64,000 nt of DNA from Panacagrimonas sp965216845 (GTDB taxonomy: Bacteria; Pseudomonadota; Gammaproteobacteria; Nevskiales; Nevskiaceae). The position numbers and the translations under genes are program-made. Shown here one piece after another: positions 1 to 8,062 of this stretch. Every line of letters begins with the position of its first letter. Within the stretch, counting starts at the first letter, position 1. The stretch spans positions 2,852,001 through 2,916,000 of the forward strand of contig OZ244200.1 of NCBI GenBank assembly GCA_965216845.1, read 5' to 3'. Under the pieces are notes generated by a model. That model was not told the DNA's origin and did not search any database. It saw only the letters and a program-made list of their open reading frames with translations.

Positions 1-268
1 CCACCATCTTGCGGATGACGGCGTCATTGAAGCGGAACGAGGTTTCCAGTTCTTCCAGGGCCTTTTCGCCGCACTCGATGTTCATCAAGACGTAGTGCGC
101 CTTGTGCAGCTTGGCGATGGGGTAAGCCAGCTGACGCCGACCCCAGTCTTCCAGACGGTGGACTTTGCCGCCGTCGGCTTCAATCATGGCTTTGTAGCGG
201 TCAGTCATGGCACCCACCTGATCACTCTGATCAGGGTGCACCATGATCACCAGTTCGTAGTGACGCAT
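1..268 (-). CDS. rpsF: 30S ribosomal protein S6 (3' part beyond window)
   Basis: Ribosomal protein S6 binds 16S rRNA together with S18 in the small-subunit platform. The first 89 codons are visible and begin MRHYELVIMVHPDQSDQV, the usual S6 start; the segment YPIAKLHKAHYVLMNIE is the family core beta strand. The ATG at 266-268 has a strong Shine-Dalgarno AAGGAGATT just upstream. The C-terminus lies outside the window. A hairpin and a plausible promoter precede the gene and are listed separately. The family assignment is secure. Confidence 0.97.
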   Translation of the reverse strand, partial: MRHYELVIMVHPDQSDQVGAMTDRYKAMIEADGGKVHRLEDWGRRQLAYPIAKLHKAHYVLMNIECGEKALEELETSFRFNDAVIRKMV

Positions 269-287
269 GGAATCTCCTTTGGATGTC

Positions 288-309
288 GAATCACCACCAA
301 TGGTGATTC
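288..309 (-). promoter_or_regulatory. Hairpin in the rpsF mRNA leader
   Basis: A perfect 9-bp inverted repeat, GAATCACCA with loop CCAA then TGGTGATTC, lies about 20 nt upstream of the rpsF start codon. Many bacteria regulate rpsF through an S6:S18-binding leader RNA, so this hairpin is a candidate for that role. The defining S6:S18 loop features were not confirmed by eye, so the function is inference. Confidence 0.4.
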
Positions 310-373
310 GGGGCAGTCCCCCGCGTGAACGGTGGGACAGGATTGGCAGCAACGCCGCCAAAAAGGGGCGCGA

Positions 374-402
374 ATCTTAGGTGATCGCCACGCTGGACGC
401 AA
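374..402 (-). promoter_or_regulatory. Possible sigma70 promoter for rpsF
   Basis: On the minus strand TTGCGT (397-402) and TAAGAT (374-379) are separated by exactly 17 bp. A GC-rich stretch follows the -10, as in many ribosomal-protein promoters. It lies about 105 bp upstream of rpsF, before the leader hairpin. Both boxes are imperfect, so this is a moderate call. Confidence 0.35.
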
Positions 403-418
403 TCTCCCGCACCGGCAT

Positions 419-1390
419 CTAAGGTGTCATCACACAACAGCTGGGATTGGCGAGGATCTGGGCCGCCAGCGCGCGCGCCGCTTCGATCTCCACGCCGCGC
501 AGCTTTTGCTCCAGCAACGCCAGCATCACCTCCACCCGCGCATCCCGTCCCGCAGCGCTCATGATCTGATCGAAGGCAAGGAAATGCGCGTAAGCCTGCA
601 CAAAGTCCGGCGGCGCCATTTCCTCGTTCATGTGCCACCCTGCAATGGTGCGCAGCGCCTCTACCGAGCCCGCCTGTTTGGCGCTGTAGACGTAGTCCTT
701 GGCTTCCTGTCGCAGCGCCGCCATCAGCTCGCGTTGCTGCGGCGTGCATTGCTCGATGTATTGGCAATACTCCCCCGGCGGCAGGTGATACATCAGCCGC
801 AACTGCGCCTCCATCAAACCATTCTCGGCGGCGCGGCGGATCCATTGCCGATATTCGCCGCGCGCCTGTTGCGGAATGCCAGCGCAGTCCGCGTGCTTGG
901 CGCGCAGCAGCGCTTCTTCCAGCTTGGGGTCGCTGATATCCCAGCCGTCCAGCTGACGGGTCTGATAGAGCACGTCGATCTTCTGCTCCAGCTCAGCCAG
1001 CGCTTCGGGCATGTTGCGGCAGTCGTACAGCATCAGCCCCAGCTGCATCTGCGCGCCGTGCCCACCGCTTTCGGCCTGACTCAGCAGCGCGGGATAGCGC
1101 TCCGCAAACGGGGGATCGGGCCGCCGCAGGCTTTCACGCTGATGCAATCGAATGCGCTGCCCGCTCTCCAGCTGAGCTTCAATCACCGGCGGCTGGCTGA
1201 TCTCAGATTGTTCAGAAATCGGTTCCATGCCGACCGGGGGTTCAGCCGGCACGGCGATCACATCCACGGGCGGCGGCGGCGCCATCTGCTTTCGCCCCAT
1301 CAGGATCAGAGCAACCAGCAGCACGAGCAACAGGCCCGCGATGAATCCATAACGACGCAGGCGCGACTGGCTCGGACTCAGGGCCTGCAT
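419..1390 (-). CDS. Membrane-anchored Sel1-like repeat protein
   Basis: This 323-residue protein has one predicted membrane segment near the N-terminus (about residues 15-32, GFIAGLLLVLLVALILMG), a proline-rich linker, then a soluble helical domain. Segments such as AESGGHGAQMQLGLMLYD and RAAENGLMEAQLRLMYHLP resemble Sel1/TPR-like repeats, which usually mediate protein contacts. The ATG at 1388-1390 is preferred; it overlaps the rlmB stop by 13 bp, suggesting translational coupling. An alternative upstream in-frame start adds nine residues. The exact role is unknown; a periplasmic scaffold anchored in the inner membrane is inference. Confidence 0.7.
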   Translation of the reverse strand: MQALSPSQSRLRRYGFIAGLLLVLLVALILMGRKQMAPPPPVDVIAVPAEPPVGMEPISEQSEISQPPVIEAQLESGQRIRLHQRESLRRPDPPFAERYPALLSQAESGGHGAQMQLGLMLYDCRNMPEALAELEQKIDVLYQTRQLDGWDISDPKLEEALLRAKHADCAGIPQQARGEYRQWIRRAAENGLMEAQLRLMYHLPPGEYCQYIEQCTPQQRELMAALRQEAKDYVYSAKQAGSVEALRTIAGWHMNEEMAPPDFVQAYAHFLAFDQIMSAAGRDARVEVMLALLEQKLRGVEIEAARALAAQILANPSCCVMTP

Positions 1391-2109
1391 CGTTGGCGAA
1401 CCACCTCGTACAGGCACACCGCAGCAGCCACGGACACGTTGAGGCTCTCGCAGGGCTCACGCATGGGGATGCGCACCAGTTGGTCACAGGTTTCGCGCGT
1501 CAAACGGCGCAAGCCCTCGGCTTCGGCGCCCATGACCAAGACCGTGGGCGCTCGAAAGTCCGCCTCATGAACGCTGATTTCCGCCTGTCCGGCCAGGCCG
1601 GTCAGCCAGTAACCACGCTCACGCAATTGCGTGAGCGTGCGAGACAGATTGGTGACGAAGGACACCGGCAAACGTTCCGCCGCGCCCGCCGCCGCCTTTC
1701 GCGCCACCGGCGTCAACCCGGCGGCGCGATCACGCGGAACGATCACCAGTTGCGCACCGGCGGCTTCCGCGGTCCGCAGACAAGCGCCCAGATTATGCGG
1801 ATCCTGAACCCCATCCAACGCCAGAATCAGGCCGTCCGTCGGTGCCGGCCGCGTCAGCAAGGCCTCACCCGACGGCGCCTGCGCTTGCACCCGCGCCAAC
1901 ACGCCCTGATGTTTGAGACCGACGCCCAGCAAATCCAGCTCGGATCGCTGACACAGCCGGATGCGCACGCCGCGCGCGCGCGCGGCCTGATTCAGCTTGC
2001 GCGCGCGCTCGTCCTTGCGGCTGTCCAGCAGCAGAATTTCCGACGGCGGGTTGTGTTCCAGCGCCGCCATCACGGCGTGAAATCCGCCGATGTAGTGTTC
2101 TTCACTCAT
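1378..2109 (-). CDS. rlmB: 23S rRNA (guanosine-2'-O)-methyltransferase RlmB
   Basis: SpoU/TrmH-family enzyme that uses S-adenosylmethionine to methylate the ribose of a conserved guanosine in domain V of 23S rRNA. The 243-residue length fits RlmB. An N-terminal RNA-binding substrate domain (residues 1-75) is followed by the knotted SPOUT domain with LALDGVQDPHNLGACLRTAE, VLVMGAEAEGL and IPMREPCESLNVSVAAA, the three diagnostic SpoU motifs. It sits downstream of rnr and before rpsF, as in Escherichia coli, with two lipoprotein genes inserted between rnr and rlmB. Confidence 0.96.
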   Translation of the reverse strand: MSEEHYIGGFHAVMAALEHNPPSEILLLDSRKDERARKLNQAARARGVRIRLCQRSELDLLGVGLKHQGVLARVQAQAPSGEALLTRPAPTDGLILALDGVQDPHNLGACLRTAEAAGAQLVIVPRDRAAGLTPVARKAAAGAAERLPVSFVTNLSRTLTQLRERGYWLTGLAGQAEISVHEADFRAPTVLVMGAEAEGLRRLTRETCDQLVRIPMREPCESLNVSVAAAVCLYEVVRQRCRP

Positions 2110-2123
2110 GCCACGGGGATGCC

Positions 2124-2360
2124 TTATTCGGACATTGCCTCATCAATCCGCTGCGGGCTTTGCTGTTGCGCCTCGATGGCACGGTCAAGCTTGTCCGCAA
2201 TTGGCGTGCCGTCATGACCAAGAACCTGAATGCGGCGCAGATCACGCGTTTCCGGCCGGCCTTGTTCCGAGGAAGAATGGGCCGGTGGTGACTCATCGGC
2301 GGGCACGCAGGCCGTAAAGAACAAAGCGCCTGCCACCACGGCAAGCGCTTTGTTCGGCAT
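2124..2360 (-). CDS. Small predicted lipoprotein
   Basis: A 78-residue protein with a lipoprotein signal (MPNKALAVVAGALFFTAC) and lipobox FTAC, followed by a short polar, proline- and glutamine-containing tail (RRIQVLGHDGTPIADKLDRA). I do not recognise the family. The ATG at 2358-2360 gives a well-proportioned signal; an in-frame GTG nine bases earlier is possible. It lies 14 bp before rlmB and 16 bp after the OmpA-family gene, so all three are probably cotranscribed. A second lipoprotein directly upstream suggests an envelope role, which is inference. Confidence 0.6.
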   Translation of the reverse strand: MPNKALAVVAGALFFTACVPADESPPAHSSSEQGRPETRDLRRIQVLGHDGTPIADKLDRAIEAQQQSPQRIDEAMSE

Positions 2361-2376
2361 CGACGGCACGGCCTGA

Positions 2377-3069
2377 TTAGCTGCCCAGATAAGGCGGCGG
2401 CGCCCAGGCGGCTTGCTCGTTACCTTCCACCACCGGCTTGATCACAATATCCACGCGACGGTTGCGCGCTTCGTTGACGTTGTCTCCGGTACGCACCGCC
2501 AGCTCGCGCTCACCGCGGCCTTCCTCACGAATGCGCTCGCGCGGCACGCCACCCTGCGCCAGATAGGCGCCGACCGAGGCCGCACGATTGATCGACAGCT
2601 GCTGGTTGTAGTCCGCCTTGCCGAGCGTGTCGGTATGACCGACGACATGGATCACGGTCTTGTCGTAGGTGGACAGCACGTTGGCGATCTTGTCGTAAGT
2701 GCCCAGCGCCGCCGGACGAATCTGCGCGCTGTTGACGTCGAAGCTCACATCGCTGGCGATACCCACTTTCAGCGAGCCGTCGGCCAGCTGGATGATGCTC
2801 AACTCATTGCGCGCCGCCTCTTTGGCGAGCCGTTCTTCCAGCTCGCGCTTTTGCTTGTCCATGTAATTACCGACGGCGCCGCCGGCAATGGCGCCAACCA
2901 CCGCGCCGACGATGGGCGCGCCGCGCGCGTCGCTGACCTGCTTGCCGATCACCGCACCGGTGACCGCGCCGATGCCGGCGCCGATCTTGGCGCGCTGGTT
3001 GGGATCGTTGGCGCAAGCGCTCAATCCGATCGCGGCGACCGCGATGACGGTTGTTTTGACGAACTTCAT
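2377..3069 (-). CDS. OmpA-family lipoprotein with glycine zipper
   Basis: A 230-residue protein. The signal peptide ends in lipobox LSAC (residues about 14-17), so it should be lipidated. Residues 25-70 form a glycine-zipper segment (GAGIGAVTGAVIG, VGAVVGAIAGGAVG). The C-terminal half is an OmpA-like peptidoglycan-binding domain with GHTDTLGKADYNQQLSINRA and the EARNRRVDI ending. It probably tethers the outer membrane to the wall, like the YiaD/Pal group. The start at 3069 is chosen because AGGAAAG stands at good distance; an in-frame ATG five codons earlier lacks this. It follows rnr by about 20 bp. Confidence 0.85.
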   Translation of the reverse strand: MKFVKTTVIAVAAIGLSACANDPNQRAKIGAGIGAVTGAVIGKQVSDARGAPIVGAVVGAIAGGAVGNYMDKQKRELEERLAKEAARNELSIIQLADGSLKVGIASDVSFDVNSAQIRPAALGTYDKIANVLSTYDKTVIHVVGHTDTLGKADYNQQLSINRAASVGAYLAQGGVPRERIREEGRGERELAVRTGDNVNEARNRRVDIVIKPVVEGNEQAAWAPPPYLGS

Positions 3070-3090
3070 GTTGCTTTCCTTCATGAGTGA

Positions 3091-5370
3091 TTAAGAGAAT
3101 TTATTCGAGCGCTTCCATCTTGAGCCAGAACGCTTAATCCGTGATGAACCCTTGGAAGCGCCCTTGGGTTCGTCGACGATTTCCAGGTCAATCTTGCGCT
3201 CATCCAGATCCACGCGCACCACCCGAACCCGCAGCCGCTCGCCCAGATTGTAAGTCCGACCGCTGTTGTCACCAATCAGCCGATGGTGCCGCGCCTCGTA
3301 CTGATAATAGTCATTCTTGAGCTGACTGACGTGCACCAGACCGTCCAGAAAAAGGCCGTCGAGCTGCACAAACAAGCCGAAGGCGGCAATGCCGGAGATC
3401 ACGCCGTCGTATGCCTGTCCCACGCGATGATGCATGTACTCGCACTTGAGCCAGGTGGTGACGTCACGCACGGCCTCGTCCGCCCGACGTCCGGTCATCG
3501 AACAATGCGCCGCCGCCTGCTCGATCTGCGAATGCTCGTAAATGAACGCCGCGCGCTTCTGCTTGCGAATCAGCTGCTTGATCGTGCGATGCAGCAGCAG
3601 GTCGGGATAGCGGCGGATGGGTGAGGTGAAGTGCCCGTAATGCTCCAGCGCCAAGCCGAAATGCCCCAGATTCTCCGCGCTGTAACGTGCCTGCATCATG
3701 GATCGCAGAATCACCGTATGCAGCACCTGCCGATCCGGCCGCTTGGCGGTGCGTCGCATCAGCTTGCAAAAGTCGTCACTGCTGGGCGAATCACCGCCGC
3801 CCAGCACCAGCCCCCGTTCGGCAAGAAATTCTCGCAACGCCTGCACTTTTTGTGCATCGGGTTGCTCGTGAATGCGATACGGCGCCGGTGCCTTGCGCCT
3901 GGCCACCCGCTGCGCGGCGGCCACGTTCGCCGCGATCATGCATTCCTCAATGATTTGATGGGCGCGATTGCGTTGCACCGGCACGATGCGCGAAATCTTG
4001 CGCTCCTCATCAAACAGAATGCGCGTGTCGCTGCTCTCAAATTCGATGGCGCCGCGTTGCTGGCGCGCCGCGAACAGCGCCTTGAACAAGTCATCCAGCT
4101 GCCGCAATTGCGGCAGCAACGCGTCGAGCTGCTTGGCCGCCGTGCGCTTGGGACGATCCAGCGCTTCGGCCACCTGCTCATAAGTGAGCCGCGCCTGCGA
4201 GCACATCACCGCCTCGTAAAAGCGCGCGCGCAACACCTCACCCTCGGGATCGATCCGCATTTCGCACACCATGCACAGACGATCAACCCTGGGATTGAGC
4301 GAGCACAACCCGTTGGACAGCTTTTCCGGCAGCATCGGAATCACCTGCTGCGGGAAATAAACCGAATTGCCGCGCTCGGCGGCCTCCTGATCCAGCGCCG
4401 AACCCGGCAACACATAGGCGGAAACATCGGCGATTGCCACCCAAAGCCGCCAGCCACCGGTACGACCCTTGACCGGCATGCAGCAAACCGCATCGTCAAA
4501 GTCACGCGCGTCTTCACCATCAATCGTCACCAGCGGCAGCGCGCGTAAATCCTCCCTGCCCTGGCGCTGCTCTGCGGTCAACGCTTCGGGAACCGCCGCC
4601 GCCTCCTGAAGAACCGCTTGCGGGAACTCGAATGGAATCGAATGCGCGCGAATCGCGGCTTCGATTTCCATACCGGGCGCCAGATGCTCGCCCAGCACTT
4701 CACTGACCTCACCCACCGGCAAGGTGCGATTTCCCGGCGGCGCAAGAATCTGCGCCACCACCATCTGACCGTGCCTGGCACCGCCCATTGCGTCCTGCGG
4801 AATCAGCAAATCCTGTTGCTGACGTGGGTTGTCGGGAATCACGTAAGCCACCCCACGCTCCACATGCAGGCGCCCCACCATCTCGCGCGAGCCGCGCTCC
4901 AACACCTCGACCAAGGCGCCCTCGGGCCGCCCCTTGTGATCGTGCCCGGTGATACGCACCAGGACATGATCGCCATTCATGAGTGATCTCATCTGTCGCG
5001 GCGGCAGGAAAATGTCCGGCCCCTCGTGATCCGGAATCAGAAAACCAAAGCCGTCCCGATGCGCCTGAACGCGTCCGGCAATCGCGTTCATCTGCGAAAC
5101 CGGACCGTAGGCGCTCTTGCGATTCTTCAGTAGCTGACCATCACGAATCATCGCCGCCAGCCGCTTCTCCAGCGCCTGCTGTTGATGCGCCTGCTGCAAA
5201 TCAAAATGTTCCAGCAAAGCTTTGAGAACCATCGGCCCCCGCCGCCGTCCCAGCACCTTCAAGATCATTTCCCGTGACGGTACCGGGTCCGCATAGCGCT
5301 GCTTCTCCGCCGCAAAGGCAGAATCCTGCTCACGCCAGTCAGCAACAGCTTGATGATGCTTTTTTTTCAT
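3091..5370 (-). CDS. rnr: Ribonuclease R
   Basis: Processive 3'-5' exoribonuclease that degrades structured RNA and takes part in rRNA and tmRNA-linked quality control. About 759 residues: an N-terminal winged-helix region, cold-shock OB domains (GFGFLIPDHEGPDIFLPP near residue 90), the RNB catalytic domain with TIDGEDARDFDDAV (four acidic metal ligands, about residue 285) and HYGHFTSPIRRYPDLLLHR, then an S1 domain (GVISGIAAFGLFVQLDG) and a short basic tail. The ATG at 5370 is used; a TTG two codons earlier is also possible. Its start region overlaps the -35 box of the divergent tRNA-Leu promoter. Confidence 0.97.
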   Translation of the reverse strand: MKKKHHQAVADWREQDSAFAAEKQRYADPVPSREMILKVLGRRRGPMVLKALLEHFDLQQAHQQQALEKRLAAMIRDGQLLKNRKSAYGPVSQMNAIAGRVQAHRDGFGFLIPDHEGPDIFLPPRQMRSLMNGDHVLVRITGHDHKGRPEGALVEVLERGSREMVGRLHVERGVAYVIPDNPRQQQDLLIPQDAMGGARHGQMVVAQILAPPGNRTLPVGEVSEVLGEHLAPGMEIEAAIRAHSIPFEFPQAVLQEAAAVPEALTAEQRQGREDLRALPLVTIDGEDARDFDDAVCCMPVKGRTGGWRLWVAIADVSAYVLPGSALDQEAAERGNSVYFPQQVIPMLPEKLSNGLCSLNPRVDRLCMVCEMRIDPEGEVLRARFYEAVMCSQARLTYEQVAEALDRPKRTAAKQLDALLPQLRQLDDLFKALFAARQQRGAIEFESSDTRILFDEERKISRIVPVQRNRAHQIIEECMIAANVAAAQRVARRKAPAPYRIHEQPDAQKVQALREFLAERGLVLGGGDSPSSDDFCKLMRRTAKRPDRQVLHTVILRSMMQARYSAENLGHFGLALEHYGHFTSPIRRYPDLLLHRTIKQLIRKQKRAAFIYEHSQIEQAAAHCSMTGRRADEAVRDVTTWLKCEYMHHRVGQAYDGVISGIAAFGLFVQLDGLFLDGLVHVSQLKNDYYQYEARHHRLIGDNSGRTYNLGERLRVRVVRVDLDERKIDLEIVDEPKGASKGSSRIKRSGSRWKRSNKFS

Positions 5371-5398
5371 TGACAAGTGGCTCGAGCGCCGCGAAAAT
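5370..5398 (+). promoter_or_regulatory. Promoter of tRNA-Leu(CAG)
   Basis: A perfect -35 TTGACA (5370-5375) is followed by a 17-bp spacer and a -10-like GAAAAT (5393-5398), then a GC-rich discriminator (GCGCGCCC) typical of stable-RNA promoters under stringent control. Transcription would start about 37 bp before the tRNA. The -35 overlaps the rnr start codons on the opposite strand. Confidence 0.6.
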
Positions 5399-5441
5399 GC
5401 GCGCCCTTGTGTGGATGGCCGGCTCTGGTCCGCATACGCAA

Positions 5442-5528
5442 GCCGAGATGGCGGAATTGGTAGACGCGCTAGCTTCAGGTGCTAGTGGGCGAAAGCTCGT
5501 GGAGGTTCAAGTCCTCTTCTCGGCACCA
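5442..5528 (+). tRNA. tRNA-Leu(CAG)
   Basis: An 87-nt class II tRNA. Acceptor arms GCCGAGA and TCTCGGC pair perfectly, A73 and an encoded CCA follow, the D-arm is GCGGAATTGGTAGACGC as in bacterial tRNA-Leu, a long variable arm is present (GGGCGAAAGCTC), and the T-loop GGTTCAAGTCC is canonical. The anticodon loop TTCAGGT gives CAG, reading CUG, the main leucine codon of a GC-rich genome. Confidence 0.97.
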
Positions 5529-5600
5529 TAACCCCTATATTAATCAATAAGTTAGGGACATTGGTGGGGTAAGCCATCGTCCAAGGTAGCGGGCTTGCTG

Positions 5601-6083
5601 TCACGCCGTCGCGACTGCCGGCTGCCATGCGCGACGCCAGATGTCACGGCGATGGTAGAAATAGGCGGTGATGCCGAAATCGAACGCCGCGCAAAAAGCG
5701 CCGTAGGCCAAGGGAATGGCGGTGGATTGTCCGGGTTCAAAAACCTGCGCACCACCGTGCAACTGCACCTCATGCAGAAAGTCCCACAATCCGTGCAGCA
5801 GATAACCCAGAATCAAGGCCGGAGTGAATCGGGCGCCAATGATGGCAAGCGCACTGAAACCCGCGATTGCGCGTAGCTCCATAGGCCAGGCCTCATCCGC
5901 CTGAAAATAGCCCATGAACGGAATGTAGAACCCGGCGATGGCGATCAGAAAGCCAGCGTAAAAAATTTGCTCTATTCTGGGCGGCATCAGCTTCTGGGTC
6001 ACCACAATCGAGCCCAGCACGGCAAACAGGCCGACGGATGCGTACAGAACAAAGATGATGGACAGGCTCAGAGCTTCTGACAC
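5601..6083 (-). CDS. Predicted polytopic membrane protein
   Basis: About 160 residues with four or five hydrophobic segments (for example LSIIFVLYASVGLFAVLGSI, IFYAGFLIAIAGFYIPFMG, FSALAIIGARFTPALILGYL and AYGAFCAAFDFGITAYFY). The conserved-looking HGLWDFLHE resembles motifs in small uncharacterised membrane proteins, but I cannot name the family. A GTG at 6083 with an upstream GGGA is the likely start; longer upstream in-frame reading is low-complexity and overlaps the nuclease gene on the other strand. Function unknown. Confidence 0.6.
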   Translation of the reverse strand: MSEALSLSIIFVLYASVGLFAVLGSIVVTQKLMPPRIEQIFYAGFLIAIAGFYIPFMGYFQADEAWPMELRAIAGFSALAIIGARFTPALILGYLLHGLWDFLHEVQLHGGAQVFEPGQSTAIPLAYGAFCAAFDFGITAYFYHRRDIWRRAWQPAVATA

Positions 6084-6615
6084 GGACCGATTCCCTGGTA
6101 TCGCAAAAACAAGCTCGAGCTTATCAGGACGCTCCCACGCCCGGCGAACGCTTTGCTGTTTGTTGCTGTTGCTGGCCAGCGGATGTGCGCAGAGCGCGGA
6201 TGAGATCCGTGGCCGCGCCAGGGTGATCGACGGCGACAGCATCATTGTCGACCGTGTGGAAATCCGCTTATGGGGCGTGGATGCGCCCGAATACAAGCAA
6301 CGCTGCCGCCGCAATCATCGCAACTGGGAATGCGGCAAGGCCGCAACCAAAGCCTTGCGAAGCCGTCTTTCCGGCCGCTCGCTGCGTTGCCGCCGGATCA
6401 GCAAGGATCGGCATGACCGGGTGGTGGCGCGCTGCAAAGCCAACAATGAGAGCATCAATCGCTGGCTGGTGCGAAACGGCTGGGCGCTGGATTACCGCCG
6501 CTTCAGCAAGGGCGCCTTCGCCGGCGAGCAATCACGCGCCAAGGCACAGCGCAAAGGTATTTGGTCCGCCGAATTTGAAGCGCCGGAGAAATACCGGCGC
6601 CGTAATCGCAGATAG
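6055..6615 (+). CDS. Secreted thermonuclease (SNase) family protein
   Basis: Staphylococcal-nuclease-like OB-fold protein, up to 186 residues. A hydrophobic signal with lipobox-like ASGC occupies residues 33-45. The SNase core follows: VIDGDSIIVDRVEIRLWGVDAPE (start of the active-site sheet with Asp), the KAATKALRSRL helix, DRHDRVVARC with the catalytic arginine, and a C-terminal NGWALDYRRFSKG block. It should cleave nucleic acid outside the cytoplasm. The start is uncertain: ATG at 6055 overlaps the start of the divergent membrane gene by 29 bp and has no strong ribosome-binding site. Confidence 0.82.
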   Translation: MMDRLRASDTDRFPGIAKTSSSLSGRSHARRTLCCLLLLLASGCAQSADEIRGRARVIDGDSIIVDRVEIRLWGVDAPEYKQRCRRNHRNWECGKAATKALRSRLSGRSLRCRRISKDRHDRVVARCKANNESINRWLVRNGWALDYRRFSKGAFAGEQSRAKAQRKGIWSAEFEAPEKYRRRNRR

Positions 6616-6630
6616 CCAGTGGGAGTCAAA

Positions 6631-6768
6631 GGGCTGTTGAAAAACGTAGCGAGCGAAGGGAGATTGGACGCAACGGAGCGCAGAAAGCGGAGTTTATGTA
6701 GAGATAAATGAGCATTTCGAGCACCGGATGCGTTCAATATCCTGAGCGCAGTAGTCTTTCAGCAGCCC
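6631..6768. repeat. Palindromic MITE-like repeat
   Basis: About 138 bp bounded by imperfect terminal inverted repeats: GGGCTGTTGAAAAACGTAG on the left and, read inward from the right, GGGCTGCTGAAAGACTACT. No coding capacity. It fills the space between the nuclease stop and the purA stop. The ends look like those of short non-autonomous elements or IS-derived repeats; copy number in the genome cannot be judged from one window. Confidence 0.55.
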
Positions 6769-6769
6769 C

Positions 6770-8062
6770 TTAGTCGAAGGGATGGCGCAGCGTAATCGTG
6801 TGTTCCCTATCCGGCCCAGTGGAGATGATGGCGATCTGGGTTTGCGTCACTTCCTGCACGCGATCCAGATAGTTGCGCGCCGCTTGCGGAAGATCGTCAT
6901 AGCGGGTCAGGCCATAGGTGCTGCTGTTCCAGCCTGGCAGCTCTTCGTAAATCGGCTCGATTTTGTCAAAGGCCTCGGCGCCGATGGGCGGCACCTCCAC
7001 CGGCTGACCATCCACCTTGTAGCCGGTGCAAATGCGCAGGCAATCCAGCTCATCCAATACATCCAGTTTGGTCACGCACAGGCCGGTGACGCTGTTGTTG
7101 AAAATACTGCGACGGGCAGCCACCGCATCAAACCAACCGCAACGACGCGGCCGCTTGGTGACGGTGCCGTACTCCTGGCCCTTGTCACGGATTTGCTGGC
7201 CGGTCTCATCATCCAGCTCGGTCGGGAACGGACCACTACCCACACGCGTCGCGTAGGCCTTGACGATGCCCAACACGTAATCCAGCTCGCGCGGTCCGAC
7301 GCCGGAACCGGTTGCCGCCCCGCCAGCGGTGGTGTTGCTGCTGGTGACAAAGGGATAAGTGCCGTGATCAATATCCAGCAAAGCGCCCTGCGCGCCTTCA
7401 AACAGGACGTTGTCGCCCTTGGACAGTCGGTCACGCAGGTGATCGGTGACATCGGCCACCATCGGCCGCAGGACTTCGCCTTGCGTCAGCAGATCGTCCA
7501 GGGTCTGTTGAAAATCGACCGGCTGTTCCTTGAAGTATTCACTCAACACAAAGTTGTGGAACGCCAACAGCTCGCCCAGCTTGGCGGCCAGCGCCTCGCG
7601 CTGGAACAGATCACCCACGCGAATCGCGCGACGCGCGACCTTGTCCTCATAAGCCGGGCCAATGCCCTTGCCGGTGGTGCCGATCTTGTTTTCGCCGCGT
7701 GCGCGTTCCCGCGCCTGATCCAGCCGCACGTGCACCGGCAACACCAGCGGCGTCGCCTCGGAGATGCGCAGGCGATCACGCACCGAGGCGCCGGTGGCTT
7801 CCACCTTTTCAATTTCCGCAATCAGGTCCGGCAGCGACAGCACCACGCCGTTGCCGATGTAACAGGCCACTCCCGGCCGCATGATGCCGGACGGAATCAG
7901 ATTCAGCGCGGTCTTGACCCCATTGATCACCAGCGTATGACCGGCGTTGTGACCCCCCTGGAAGCGGACCACCGCCTGCACGCGATTCGTTAACAGATCA
8001 ACGATTTTTCCCTTGCCCTCGTCACCCCATTGGGCGCCAATGATAACTACGCTCTTACCCAT
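6770..8062 (-). CDS. purA: Adenylosuccinate synthetase
   Basis: Catalyses GTP-dependent condensation of IMP with aspartate, the first committed step to AMP. 430 residues. The N-terminal GAQWGDEGKGKIVDLL contains the catalytic Asp and GTP loop, HNAGHTLV contains the catalytic His, and FVTSSNTTAGGAATGSGVGP and a C-terminal GTP-binding ISTGPDRE complete the family signature. The ATG at 8062 aligns with the family; its ribosome-binding site is GGAAGAAAG. The region just upstream is a tandem duplication of this start region, and a 34-codon mini-ORF stops on the purA start codon (TGATG). Confidence 0.97.
   Translation of the reverse strand: MGKSVVIIGAQWGDEGKGKIVDLLTNRVQAVVRFQGGHNAGHTLVINGVKTALNLIPSGIMRPGVACYIGNGVVLSLPDLIAEIEKVEATGASVRDRLRISEATPLVLPVHVRLDQARERARGENKIGTTGKGIGPAYEDKVARRAIRVGDLFQREALAAKLGELLAFHNFVLSEYFKEQPVDFQQTLDDLLTQGEVLRPMVADVTDHLRDRLSKGDNVLFEGAQGALLDIDHGTYPFVTSSNTTAGGAATGSGVGPRELDYVLGIVKAYATRVGSGPFPTELDDETGQQIRDKGQEYGTVTKRPRRCGWFDAVAARRSIFNNSVTGLCVTKLDVLDELDCLRICTGYKVDGQPVEVPPIGAEAFDKIEPIYEELPGWNSSTYGLTRYDDLPQAARNYLDRVQEVTQTQIAIISTGPDREHTITLRHPFD

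Noticed and set aside
332..1570. Long plus-strand reading frame opposite the Sel1-like protein and rlmB
   Set aside because: Arg/His/Gln-rich chance frame on the strand opposite two well-supported genes; no ribosome-binding site or family features.
3631..4548. Plus-strand frame of 305 codons inside rnr
   Set aside because: Antisense shadow of the RNB domain; composition typical of reverse-strand reading in GC-rich DNA.
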